Assembly: GCA_008638375.1 (NCBI GenBank)
Contig: CM018050.1
Span: 25,797,097-25,861,096, forward strand
DNA from: Nyssa sinensis
Lineage: Eukaryota; Streptophyta; Magnoliopsida; Cornales; Nyssaceae
Direction of reading: 5' to 3'
Length of the DNA stretch: 64,000 nt
Under the pieces are notes generated by a model. The model worked only from the letters and a program-made list of their open reading frames with translations, did not search any database and was not told the DNA's origin. The position numbers were made by a program, and so were the translations under genes. Position 1 is the first letter of the stretch. The number at the start of each line of letters is the position of its first letter. Of the stretch, positions 1 to 12,238 are shown piece after piece.

Positions 1-454
1 TTATGTTAATGAGTTAGATGGCATATAGATTGTTGCTAGTACATTGTATGATGATATTGAATGACATGTAGATATAAATGTACACGTGCACATGCCACGC
101 CTTAATTTTAGTTCCTTGCATTAGCACTATATTATACCAATAGTTAAGCTAACCCATTCAGTGGGATAACATATTACAGATGACGCTCCCGGCACTTGAG
201 ACTTGAGGAATTCTTGCAGAGTGGAGGATATATGAGCTTAGAAGGATATTTGGCCCTATGGGGGCATATTTTGTGATGTAGGGCTTAAGCCCGAAGTGAC
301 ATGTTGAATGTTTTTATTGATTGTGTTTTACATAGATGTACATTGAAGAAAATGAATGTAAGTTTGAGTTGAATCCGTCAGATTGTCCTTTATTTCATTT
401 TCTTTTGGTTTCGTTATTCGCAGCCTCGGGTTCATGGGAATTCAGGGCATGACA
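1..454 (+). mobile_element. 3' part of a large Ty3/gypsy LTR (copy A)
   Basis: The segment ends in a typical LTR terminus (GGGCATGACA at 445-454). It shares a run of blocks with the complete solo LTR at 53527-57447: the stretch around 180-300 with GATGACGCTCCCGGCACTTG, then AAGGATATTTGGCCC, then GGGCTTAAGCCC. The 5' part lies outside the window. No primer-binding site follows at 455, so this is a 3' LTR or a solo LTR. The target-site duplication cannot be tested because the other end is missing. The family assignment is by similarity within this window. Confidence 0.75.
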
Positions 455-1318
455 GGCTCTAACCCAGATGTGAATCCACTAAAAGAGGTTTGATGATTAT
501 AGAATCCATATAACCACCGACTTAGTTTCTCAAGCCTTGTTCACAATTTGTATCTTTTCAAACTCGAATCCTCAAGTACTCTCAAAGAGAATCTGTCGCT
601 TTGAAATCCACGAACGACAAACTTCAATCATAATTGCAAACTCTACACAATCTCAAACTCCACCAATTGCATAAACTTGAAATCCATAAGATTGCACTCT
701 AAGAATGATTTAAAAAATGAATTTCAAGGTTTTTGTGCAATGGTTTGTTTTATATGAGCATAATGTGTATGGATAAAACCTTTTGGAATAAGATAGAAAA
801 ACTCTATTGTAGCAACCAGAAGTCATAGCCAAAATCGCAATCAAAACCTTTTATCAGAAGGATTTTGGAAACCAAAAAAAACAAGAAAACACTGTTAAAA
901 TCCAATTAGGAAACTTCTTAATTGCAACATTCATTTGAACAAATGATCATTCATTCGCACGAACACATGTTTGTTCAAACGAGTGTCTTTTGAGAACCTA
1001 CCAAAAAATTTGTTTGAGATTTGTAATCAAACAAAGATCGCATGAATTACCCTATTATAAAATTCGTTCAAACAAAGGATGAAACCGAATCTCTCAAACA
1101 TCAAACGAATTGGGTTCTAGAATTTTCGTCACACGAATAGGATTTGTTCGAATGAATGCTGATGAGACCCTAAGTACTCATGGTTTGAATGAAGTATAAT
1201 AGCCCAAGTTTACCAAAAATGAGTTTTACTAAAAAAATCAATTGAGCTATTATTATCCATCAACCCACTCACTTAACCAAAAAGACATGTTAGCTTAAAA
1301 ACCCTTTTAGTGCATGAA

Positions 1319-1352
<34 letters not shown>

Positions 1353-3450
1353 GATCAAACCAAATGCAACCAAACCATTACTTTTTCTTAGCATTGAGAA
1401 CAACACAAGAAGATGAATCTGATCATGATGCTTTGTAGGCTTAAGTGAACACAAGGATTGAGATCACTAGACACATGGAATTGGTAGCATTACAACTCAA
1501 GATAGTTTTTGTCAACACGGATTAGCCAACACAAACATAGTCTAACGGACCTAACAAACTCCCATTTGGCAATCTGTGACAAAACTATAACAACAGAATA
1601 CATGAAGATATAAAGAACAAAAAATGTAAACCCCCCTAAAAACTGGAAGAAAAAGATTTACAACTTTATTCCCTAATCTCATGACTATTGAAGCCATGGC
1701 CTTGCTTTCATTATGCTGAATATCTATTACCTATGCAGCGCATTGAGTGATAAATAATAAATCAAAGCAACACATGAATGGTAAGTAGTCAATGAACAAA
1801 TATAAATAATGTGGACAAATCAACACATAAGATAACTAAACATGTCTATGAAGCAAGGTCAAAATAAATCTCTCTAAAAAAAAAAACCCCTTTGTGACTA
1901 CTCCCTACATAAAACTACTCATCCTTTTTGTCACGAGATGACAAAGAAAAGAGATATAGTGTAAAAATGGGAAGAAATGAATAAGCATGCAGAGTAAAAA
2001 CATAGATGGATGAACAACTAAAGTAAAATATTCAACTGAAATAGATAAGAAAAACATGAAATACTGCGGTTCATACATCAAGCAAAATATCATAGTTGTC
2101 TATAATAAATACATAACAACCTTGATATATAGCCACCCAACACACAAGTATTTGAAGCACCAGGAGCGTCATTTTCATCCTCATCATCATTTGGAATAAT
2201 ATTTGCATCTTAGTAACTAGAGCATGAAAACTATTAGTAAACTAATGTTGACCAGCCTGAATAGCCTGAATATGAGCTTGCTGAGCACCAAACTCCTATA
2301 TGATAGGAACTGAGAAAATCGAGCCTCGTCCGCTGGTAAAAGTCCTTAAGATTCAGCATCTGTCACAGGCTGACCAACGGTGGATGAAAAAGCTCCAGTG
2401 TCTTAATGATAAGCCGAAGGAGGAGATATAGCATGTTGAAGCTGTTGAGGAGTCTGATCCACCAAATATTCCTTCTTAGCTGTTGGATCCTCCTTAGCAA
2501 CATCAACGACTGCCTATCTAACAACATGATGCTTAGATTGTGTCAATATACGATGACTGAATGGACCAGGAAGAGCCTAAAACATGCCAGATATATAGAT
2601 AGGGGACATATTGACCTGCACAAATACGAGTGATCAGGCTGCCAAACGGAAGGGCTACAATGTGACGACCTAGATGATATGGTGTTGATAGAAATGAATA
2701 TAACAAGGCAGCATTAATGGGAACACCAGTCCTGATAACAAATAATAAGGTAGCTATGAGAATGAGTGAGTAGTGTTGGTATGAATCACTAAGAGAAACA
2801 CAACATAAACTACCAGGTTAAGAAACCTATAGTCATTAGAAAGAAGGCTCAGGGGGGAGACGGGCACCAGTGATTGTGAAGACATCAGACTGATCACGAT
2901 GAAGAGTAGTTGTTAAGAGCTCATCTCTCGACGGGATAAGGAAATATGGGATAAAACTCATGAACCAACTTGAGAGTAGTGGCAATTCAGAGTGGGAGTC
3001 AAATCAAAGACTATACCACAAACACAAGCTTGAGTCGAAGCAATATCCCTAACAAACTCGAAGTTCGCATAGAATTTGTGAACTAATGGACTTATCAATC
3101 AGGCCAAAAAAAAGAGAGAAGTGAAAGCTACTCTCTCGGCTCAAATTGGCGATACACCATGGTATCACCAATGTGGTCTAACTGAGCAGGTTGCTCATGG
3201 ACGAAAATGACGACCCTCAATAGTAGGCCGATGAGTCCTAGCAGTAGCTGTAACTTCCTGACCTAATATTATTGGAATAATTAAGACTAATGATAAAGAT
3301 TAATAAAGACTAGCCCTAAATGACCAATGGGCAAGTTGATTGAAGCAATTTAACCATGAAATTAGAAGATCAAAGGCACATGTGTGTGCCATAGTTATGT
3401 AATTGAATAACAAGGCCATTTTATGTCAACCCTGAGAAATATTAATAAAA
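455..3450. other. Unassigned intergenic DNA
   Basis: No convincing gene is present; open frames are short and AT-rich. The stretch at 870-1160 is dense in words such as TTCGAACGAA/TTCGTTTGAA variants, also seen at about 19480-19590, so the two stretches may be relics of one repeat family. The words at 1555-1585 (ACAAACTCCCATTTGGCAAT) resemble antisense copia leader or spacer DNA, but this is weak. A GT microsatellite lies at 1322-1350. Confidence 0.5.
1322..1350. repeat. (TG)n microsatellite
   Basis: About 14 uninterrupted TG dinucleotides can be read directly. Confidence 0.95.
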
Positions 3451-3959
3451 AATTAACATAGATGATTTTGGGTAAAATAGTACACAAAGTACCTAGTGTT
3501 GAAGATCGTAGTCCCGAAGTCTAATAGTGTGTAAGTGTGACAATTAGAGGCCTAATTAGATAGAAAAAGATATGATCAAGACTGTGTAGACAAGATGGAT
3601 GGACCATGTGTGGTACACCAACACCACACCATACCTTACCGCATAAATTATATACATATATATATGTATGTATATGTATACACATACACACATATAAGAG
3701 CTTAGTGGAATGCTCTACCAATTCAAAATTTTAAATTGAAGGATTGGTTGAGGTGTTAACATTCTAAGAGGTTAAAAACAGAGGTGGAAGGAGAAGATTG
3801 ATCCCTGTGGGACTACTAGGACAAATGTCACTTTAACCTTATCTCTCTAATACAACACATATATAAGGCAAGATATCAGCAAACAACCAGCACAAACATT
3901 GTTGGACACAAGCACAAACAATGCTGGTATTGCATCCATCATGCTCCCCCCGAATTGGT

Positions 3960-3961
<2 letters not shown>

Positions 3962-3998
<37 letters not shown>
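3962..3998. repeat. (AG)n microsatellite
   Basis: About 18 uninterrupted AG dinucleotides. Confidence 0.95.
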
Positions 3999-4000
<2 letters not shown>

Positions 4001-6279
4001 GAGAAATACTTACATGCAAATGTGTATGCGTGCATATGGAATCGAAACTAGGGCCTAAAATGAGTCATTTCAGTAGCTGAAAGAAGGTTCAAGAGGAGCA
4101 TGGGTTAGAGTGAAAACCAATCACCATTGATGTAAGTGAGCTTTCTCTCACTAGATTTTGTATATCTTTTCATTTAGTTTTGTTAATGATAAATCATACG
4201 CACGTAAATAATATGTAAATGGAACGAGAATGGAATGAAAAACACATTAAATAAAGCTCAAAGGAACCCTAGAATCACCATGGACTGAGTTGGTTCAAAA
4301 CAGGGTTTTGGACCAAAACTCAAACAAAGCTTACTATAAGCTATACAGATCGAAAAAGGATTCAAAATGGGACTCATCTCAACTTGAATCACTAAAAATG
4401 GTGAAGAAAGGAGGCGGGAAATAGGGAATTTTAGTGAAGATAGAAAAATGGAACCAGTTGGTTCGATTGCGATTTCATGCATTTAAAGCCTTCAAAGTAA
4501 TTTCTTAGGATCTTAGAAATTGAATAGAGTAAAAAATGGAAAAAAAAAAAAATAGCGACCAAAACATGTCAGAATCATCTCTCTAACTCTTCATTGGAAA
4601 AATGATCTTCGCTGGAGATTGTGTTTTCAAGTCCAATAAATGGCACAAACTTGGCCCAAAGAGTGGAAAAATGGATTAAAATAAGTCCAGGACTGGAAAT
4701 TGGCTTTTAAAAGATGAGAAAATGAAAGAACAATAATGATGAAAATAGTTCCGTTATCGTCTCTAGTGAACCACACTGGAGAAGACAATACTATGCTTTC
4801 GGGTTAGACAACTGGGTTCGGGTTCGATCCGACCCACGTTAAAAACGAATCTAAGGATTAATAAGACAACGTCGTTTTGATGATGCAGTGATGACGTAAT
4901 GATGATGCATTGAACCAGAGTAGACCGATTGGTTTTTAAGGATATTGAACCGATTCACACGATTTATTGTTAGACCGGTCGGGTTTCTACGCTTTTGGAC
5001 CAGTTCAGGGATTGAATCGTTAGACTAAAGGGTTTTGGGCCAAAATGGAATAAACTGGGATTTTCAATAATTAAAATTCAACACCAGTAATTTTGAATAT
5101 TATGTGTGAGGCCCAAAAAAAATTAAATATTATTTTTATGCTATTGAATAATTAGATAAAATTACTATTTTAAACCCAAGCTTAAAAATAGTGTAACGAA
5201 GGCCAATTGAAATACAAGAAGAGCTATTCCCAACGTTTTTTGCATTCTAAACTCAATGGCGGATTCCGATTTAGAAAATTAGATTCTGAAATATATGAAC
5301 GGACAAACTGGACTAATTTCAAATAAGTCTTAAAGTATTAATTAAGCTACCAAATGAATCCCAATGACTACGAGGGTACCTAAGCTAATATTTTTCAACG
5401 TTCTAGACTTAATAGTGGGGTTTGTTTCGTCAAACGAGGTACCACAAATAAAGATACGTGAAAATAGGTAATTCCTATACTACTCTTAATAATATATGAA
5501 CTACCGAACTGACCGAGAAAATATAGAAATGGGCATGCCCATCATTGTTGGATGCTTTGGACCTAATGGTGAGGTCAAATTGAGTATCCAAGTACCCGAA
5601 GATGGTCCTACATGAAAGTGTGAAATTACAAAAATGCCCTTAACTACGAAGTCAGCCGTAGGAAGGCTAATTAGGATGCAGAAAAGGCTAAGTTTAGTAT
5701 CTTCAACATTTTGGACCAATGGTGATGTCTCTTTTAGAAAAAAAAGAACACTGAAACAAATTGTAAAATTACGAATGCATCCCTAAGACATAATGAAACT
5801 ACCAAAAGAGTACAAAAGTATAAAAGGACCTATTTTAAAGTATTAAGGACCATCTAGAAAAAAATAGAGTCCGTTTAGGCTAACGACATGCCAAACACTA
5901 CGAAACATAAAAGGGTAAATAACTAAAATGCCCTCGGGGGCTAAAATAAGCCACCAAACGTACTAAAAAGCATTAGGAGTCCTAACTAGAGATATGAAGG
6001 AATACTAAACTGTAAGTCTAAGTTCAAAGGAACTAAGAATCATGTAAAAAGATACTTAAAGCTGAGATAAGCATTAATAAAGTATCAATGTGTTTTGATC
6101 CGTGATTTAGGGTCATCAGTAAGGATATGAAAATGAGTTGACTGGTAAAACAAGTATATAAGGATATAATGGTGGACTTAAGACCATAGGTGAGTAATCT
6201 GGAACTTTGAAGTGCGGGTTTTCACACTTTATGATTTAGAATTGTGTTTTTTATGACACTCCTATTTATTGAACAAACT

Positions 6280-6840
6280 ACTACCGTATTGATTGATCGA
6301 ATTGCTATCGTTTTATCAAACAAATTGTCATTGTTTTAAGATCTAAGTGATATCGTATTATTGATCGAATTATCATTGTTTATTGATCGAATTGCCATTG
6401 TATCATTGACCATATTGCTACTGTTATTAATCGAACTGCTTTATGAAAATATTTTAAAAATGTGAAGCATATTAATTGTCTATCGTTTTAATTGCACTGT
6501 GATTATGTTATGACTTGTCCTATATTGTTAGCAGTGTTAGCTACATTGTCAGCAACATAATCTACATTGATTGAGTGGCTTAGGCCACATTGTTAACTGT
6601 CATAATGTGCATATCTAATCATGTTGATTATCATTGATTGAATTAAATTATATCGATTGTCATTGATCAAATTGAATTGTATCGATTTTCATTGATCGAA
6701 TTCAATTATATCGATTGTTAGTGATCAAATTGAATTATATTATTGTCTTTGATCGCATTGAATCCTATTCATCATTGTTGATCAAATTGAATCCCATTGA
6801 TCATATTCCATTATCATTGATTTGTATTGAATTGAAATTT
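6280..6840. repeat. Degenerate tandem minisatellite
   Basis: Variants of ATTGATCGAATTG and ATATCGATTGTCATTGATC recur every roughly 20 to 45 bases across about 560 bp. Copies have drifted, so the unit length is not fixed. The array lies inside the LTR-like stretch and has no counterpart in the related sequence right of the CACTA element, so it probably expanded locally. Confidence 0.7.
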
Positions 6841-7155
6841 TTTTTTTGAGACTCTATTAATGGTTTTTTAATTGTCATGCTTTTTATCCTTTATTGATTG
6901 ATTAGAAAACCTCGATCAATGGAGAATTTATTTAATCTTCTTATAACTTCAAAACTCCATCGGCCAAAACCCACGACAGAGAACCATGATTACTCACAAG
7001 CTTTTCGCAAAGCCCACATAGATTTATCTATGCATATTTCAGGTATACTCAAAGAAAAAAAGGACAGTAAGAAATGATTGGGAAGTCTCTAAGCATAGTG
7101 AAATTTGAAAAGATGCAGTATAGGATATTCCAATTAACCCGGATGACATGACAAG

Positions 7156-10100
7156 TGTCACACCCCGAATTTCCAAAACTCGGGGAGTGAGTGAAATGAA
7201 TTAAAAGGAATTAATTAAAGGCAATTAAATAGATTTATGCTCTAATAGCACGTTGTCACGCCCCAAATTTTCATAACCCGGGGAGTGAGTGAAATGAATT
7301 TATTAACTAGAAAAATAAATAAATAAATTTAAAGCATCCTTTGATTCTCAGCGAGAAAATTCATTATTCCATACTCTAAGGTCATTAACCAACATTAAAA
7401 AAAAAATTTGAGAATTATTTGAATCCATTCTGAAAACAATGTTTAGGCCTTTATACCTTTCATGGTCAATTTCACCCAAACATATTTGGAGTCTCAAAGT
7501 GAAATTATTTTTAAACAAAAGTACTCGTTGAGACAATTAGTTTAGACTTTTGAGTCACTCAATTCAGATTTAAAATGAATTTATATGAAAATTGAAAAGT
7601 TTGAAACAATTAAAAAAAAAATTTATTTTTTCAGATGAACAGTAATATGAGAAACTAGTAGCTAAAAGTGAACAGTAACATTGAAAGTTACTATTCATAT
7701 GGAGCAAAAATTCAACTTTAGAAAAAATGCTGCACTGAATCCCTTGATTCAAATCACATTTTTTCTCAATCTACAGATCCAAATGTAATGAAATCTATGC
7801 CAACTTCTTCCTTATTGAGTCTAATTTCTATACCATTTTGAATCACTCAAAAAGTCCGTATAGAACTCAAGTTATGATGAAAACACTACCCATAGGTCAT
7901 ATTTTACATACTTAAAGCAAAATCAATATAACTTTCTTATTTTAAAAGCTTTCAAAGTCCATGATATATAAAAAGAAAGCTAAGAGATAAACCTATCTAG
8001 AAATGTAAGGCACTTTAATTAATTCAAAAAGACCAAAAAGTTATAGTCCCATAAAGTGGGCTGATCTGCAGAAATGATTTTGTAGAATCAAAATTAAGGC
8101 ATGTTGTATGTCGTTTGACATTCTTTCTAATTCTTCAAGCTATTTAACCCCAAACTTTTAACCATTTTTCTCACTTATTCCTGGGCATTTTACACACCTA
8201 ATGGCCCTTTTGAAGTCACAAAATCTTGACATGGTCCCCTTTGTTTTCTAAGTCTTTTTCCTACCTAATGTTCATGATACATTATACAATTAAGGGTTTG
8301 TACATTCTATCATCACTCGATGGCCACAATCTCATAGAAATTAAATATACATCATTTAATTATACAATTCATCATACATACACATTTACTTAAACTTAAA
8401 GGTCACAAACTTCATATTCATTACAATATATAAAGTCTTTTCCATTGTTTTCATGATACACAAAATTTCTACAAGTTCATTTCATATGGCTTAGGGCTTA
8501 TGCCCTTATACAACTCAAAATACGCCCCAAGGGCCAAAAATCCTCCGTGGTCCATTTCTCCTCCGCTTTTCAAGACTTCATCAAGGCTCAAACACCCGGA
8601 GCCTCATCTGTAATATGATATCCCACGAAGGGTCAGCTCAACTGCTGGTATGACATAATGCTAATGCAAGGAACAAAATTAAGGCGTGGCATATGCAAGT
8701 GTACATTTAGAAACTGCATGCCTTTTCATTTTATCAATGTAATGCAATAGCAATATGCATGACACACATATGCAACTTTATGCCACACCCATGTCTCATT
8801 CACGGATCGCTCTCGTTGGGTTAGAGTACCAACACCCGTTCATAGATCACTCCTGTTAGATACTGGGCACCAATGCAATGGCCAATTTTGGGTTTTTCAC
8901 CACAGGATTTACACCCTCATAATGCATAGCACCAAGTGCTCAACCCACACTATGTTTTCAAGGAATTACCATATGCCAATATGCCTTGATTTTTTTATGC
9001 AATGTCAATGAAGCATTTTATCAAACACTTGGCATACACCTTAAATTATGCATCATTCATAAAGCAAACTCCAACTTTCAAAACACACCACTACTTATAC
9101 GTGAACATATACTATACACAATCAATTTAAACACATATTTATGTCACATGTTCACAATCTCACCAATTCTCAAAGAACACATAATTACACAAAGCATCAA
9201 TGCATTAAACAACTATATCTTCCAAAACACAAGATCTATCTACATGAATATAAGCCACAATGTAATGAATCAAACATATATTCAAGTCACATGTATATCA
9301 TCTTGACAAATTCTCAAAGAACTCAAAGAACACACAAGCACACAAACTACCAACTCTAAGTTTTCAAAGCAACTATATCCTAAGTGACTTTCTAATAGCA
9401 AGTATACATATAAATCATCCAATCAACATATAAAAATCACTCCTAAACTTAATCTTATTCTTTGCTTAGCAAAATATCATACCTAAAAGGGTTTTTCTCA
9501 ACCCTAGGGAGTTGTGTTCACTTTTCAGCAGAACCAATCTGTAAGAATGTAGTCCTTGACGTGGGGAACAACTTCCCAGAAGGAACCCTTGTGAAAATCC
9601 AAGCTTAAAGATGTGTTTTAGAGGCTTGAAGTTGAAAAATCCTAGGTTTTTTCTCACTTTTCTCCCATGCACGAGCTTGCTGCTGTATCTCAAACCAAAA
9701 TAATGAATCTTTATCACTAAGCGGCTGTATTTATAGTAAAGGGGCAAAATGACTCTTTTGCCCTTAATGAGTTCAAGTCCCGTTACAGTACAACCCATCC
9801 CAAAACGCTTCAATTCGATATTCGAATTTATCCAAAGTTCTTAAAATTATTTTAAATAAAAATTTTTAAAAAAATTTATTTTCGCCTGCGGGTGGGTTTG
9901 GCCGGTTCCACCCAGGCCACCCGGGATGCCCTTGTGGTCCAATTTTTGAAACTATCTCCAATTAGGCTCAAATTCTCCTAAGAGATGTATTTTAACATTC
10001 TAAACATGTTTTGCTTCCATGGAATATTCAAATTATTCTCCTAAACATGACTTATGCCTAAATGATGCATGTAGAACGCCCTATCAGCTGGCAAACAATG

Positions 10101-10160
10101 TATGCATAGTGTCCTACTGGCAAAAATGAAAAGTTTTCCCATATTTTTTAGATCTTTACA
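7156..10160 (-). repeat. 3' LTR of element X
   Basis: Read on the minus strand it starts TGTAAAGATCTAAAAA at 10160 and ends TTCGGGGTGTGACA at 7156. It is colinear with 15702-18706 over its whole length, with scattered substitutions and small indels amounting to several percent by eye. Near its end, at 7239-7253, it carries a decayed internal copy of the primer-binding site (GCTCTAATAGCACGT on the plus strand) followed by a second LTR-end sequence. Confidence 0.88.
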
Positions 10161-10176
10161 TCCTTCCCCCCTTAAA
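10161..10176 (-). promoter_or_regulatory. Polypurine tract of element X
   Basis: The plus strand reads TCCTTCCCCCCTTAAA directly against the LTR end. On the element strand this is a purine run, AAGGGGGGAAGGA, immediately 5' of the 3' LTR, where plus-strand DNA synthesis is primed in LTR retrotransposons. Confidence 0.85.
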
Positions 10177-10403
10177 TAAATTTCATTCCAAAATTTAGAA
10201 ATGTACCTCTTCGACAAAATAATAAAGGAAATATACAAAATGCATTGTAACATGGAGACGTGCAGCCTTACCTATGGATCATTCACCTCTCCCTTTCCCA
10301 GGCGATGTGGAATGCATTACCCTCTCCTCCCAAAGGAACCTCATCCACTTGGGTGGGTGTGCAGCGGCGTGTAGACATCTCCACACTCCCTGCTAGGGTC
10401 TGG

Positions 10404-10430
10404 TTCTAATACCATTTGTAACGGCCCATT
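10404..10430 (-). other. Relic LTR end plus primer-binding-site-like junction of another family
   Basis: The plus strand reads TTCTAATACCATT followed by TGTAACGGCCCATTCC. Its complement is an LTR-like end (GGGCCGTTACA) followed by a decayed initiator-Met-tRNA site (TGGTATTAGAACC). The termini differ from the ends of X itself, so this looks like part of a third LTR family inside X. Its far end was not found. Confidence 0.4.
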
Positions 10431-10840
10431 CCACATAGCACAACGCATAATGAAATCCTTAAACATGATGGCCTATCAATGCCAATTTTCCAAATCCATC
10501 CAAGCATTATGACCCACCTCAATAATGCAACATAATTAAAAAAATATAAAATTCTCAATACCCACAAGGATACCTCAATGTCTCTCAATATATGTGATGA
10601 CCATCTAACTAACCACAAATTAAACTATGCGATCATCTAAGTAATCCATCACGATGTCATCAATGCATCACCTGCACCTCAATGTAATTTAATAATCCAA
10701 TATCCTTCAAGTATCATAATTATCCACAAGACATCAATGACATAATCTCAAGGTAAAGTCATCATCATCCACCTTAGTCTATATATATAACCGAGACTAA
10801 ACATCAAGCATCAATGAAGATTATCCCATTAACTTCAATC

Positions 10841-10862
10841 ATATATATATATATATATATAT
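10841..10862. repeat. (AT)n microsatellite
   Basis: Eleven uninterrupted AT dinucleotides. Confidence 0.95.
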
Positions 10863-12238
10863 CAATTGGATATCTGAACGTAGACAATGTAGTCTATATA
10901 TTCCAAATATGATTCTTAGTGAACTCTTTACCAATTTTAACTATGAATATATAAATCTATACACACATGTATCAAAACACACATATATACTACATAGTTA
11001 AGCATACCCTTATACATGCATTAATATCAATCCAGTTTGTATATGTATCATAATCGTAGTACTATAACGGGTACTAACCTAGCATACATACATAATATCA
11101 ACCTGCAACATTTAATAGCTAACACGTAGCCTACCACATCAACACCCAAGTATAAGATCCATCCTAACAATATACATATACATATACATAATTAAGCATA
11201 CAACCTGCTATATAGGTAACTAGGCATACATCTAATCCTATGAATATCCAGGCTTATAACCTATCTTATAGACAACAAGCATATAGTCTACCTCAAAAAT
11301 CACTAGGTCTACTACATAGATATAAGCATCTAGCCCCAATTCATCAATAATCAAGCCTACCATATACTCCCAGAAAATCAAGAAAATAAGCACCTTGTAC
11401 AATTACACATACTAAGTAACAAGCACACACATAGTCATGTAATCCAAATCAGCCCAATTAACTTAAGGTCTAGCCTTTCCCAATTTATAACAGAGTCAAT
11501 CCTAGAAAGATCCACGGATACCCTATGAAATAAAAACTATTTCCTTCAAGAGTACACACTGTCACTCTCCCCTTGTAGTAGTCTATACTCGTCCAAAATG
11601 TAAATAACCAGTCCATCTACAATACATGTTAAACAAAAATTTGAAATTATACTCTCCACAAACTTGACCTAACCATACTATTTACAATTCACTTTCTAGG
11701 TTACCTCCGCAGTCCACTACAAGATAACATCTTCCAATTCAATAAAGGAATCATTACAACCCCTATCTTTCAAACTCGCATCACTTGAACTTATCAATAT
11801 TCACCCTAAGCACGAAATCAAAATTCAATTACATCATAACCTGAATCAATCCATATCAATATTTTTCAAACTATTCATGTTATACAATTCTTTTAAGACA
11901 AGAGATCATCAATCATCACCCGATAACCTAACAAATCCTGTAGACATATTTGCTTAATCATAACTTATAAAACTCACATCAACCACCTCCATCCATTGTT
12001 TACAATAAATGATTAACAAGTTTTCACCCAAATCTAACATAGTCTTTCGCCAAAGAAAAATCCATTTAAGCAATACAACATACACATGTCCAAGTCACGC
12101 TAGTATTCAACTAGCCCAACTGACCTAAGGTCTAAACCCCATCCACTGTTCTAAGGCATTAGATCCTAGATCTTACAGTCAATTGGGGCTACCAAGGTTG
12201 ATAAAGATTCGAGAACTAAAGTTTTCCCTCTCCCTCGA

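Larger units (their letters stand above)
3451..7155 (+). mobile_element. Degenerate LTR-like repeat, left part, split by element X
   Basis: This stretch reads like the body of a large plant LTR: GA microsatellite near the start, a run of divergence-prone blocks near 4800-5950 resembling solo LTR D, and blocks at 6930-7155 matching 48880-49090 (the sequence right of the CACTA element). The last block, GGATGACATGACAAG, continues after element X at 18707 as ACAAGAGTAGGCAACG. The pair matches the unbroken 49086-49120. The left limit is a guess, and no TG terminus could be fixed. Confidence 0.4.
10161..12238 (-). other. Internal non-coding region of element X, 3' half
   Basis: About 2 kb with only short chance frames and no gag, protease, reverse transcriptase or integrase motif on either strand. 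At 10401-10430 it contains a sequence like a second LTR end next to a primer-binding site, which may be a captured piece of another LTR family. A (AT)n tract lies at 10841-10862. The last five bases (CTCGA, 12234-12238) are the target-site copy for solo LTR D. Confidence 0.75.

Noticed and set aside
2960..3090. Minus-strand words such as LVHKFYANFEFVRDIA and IVFDLTPTLNC that loosely resemble the putative plant transposon protein domain.
   Set aside because: Only a short piece fits, stops surround it, and no second motif supports it.
7254..7260. Inner TGTCACG taken as the LTR end of element X, giving 2,907-bp LTRs.
   Set aside because: With these ends no target duplication exists, while the outer ends give a perfect ACAAG pair and a primer site next to the 5' LTR.
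8986..9306. Open frame of 106 codons, with a parallel one at 17684-17902.
   Set aside because: Both lie inside the LTRs of X at the same place; composition is AT-driven and no family is recognisable.
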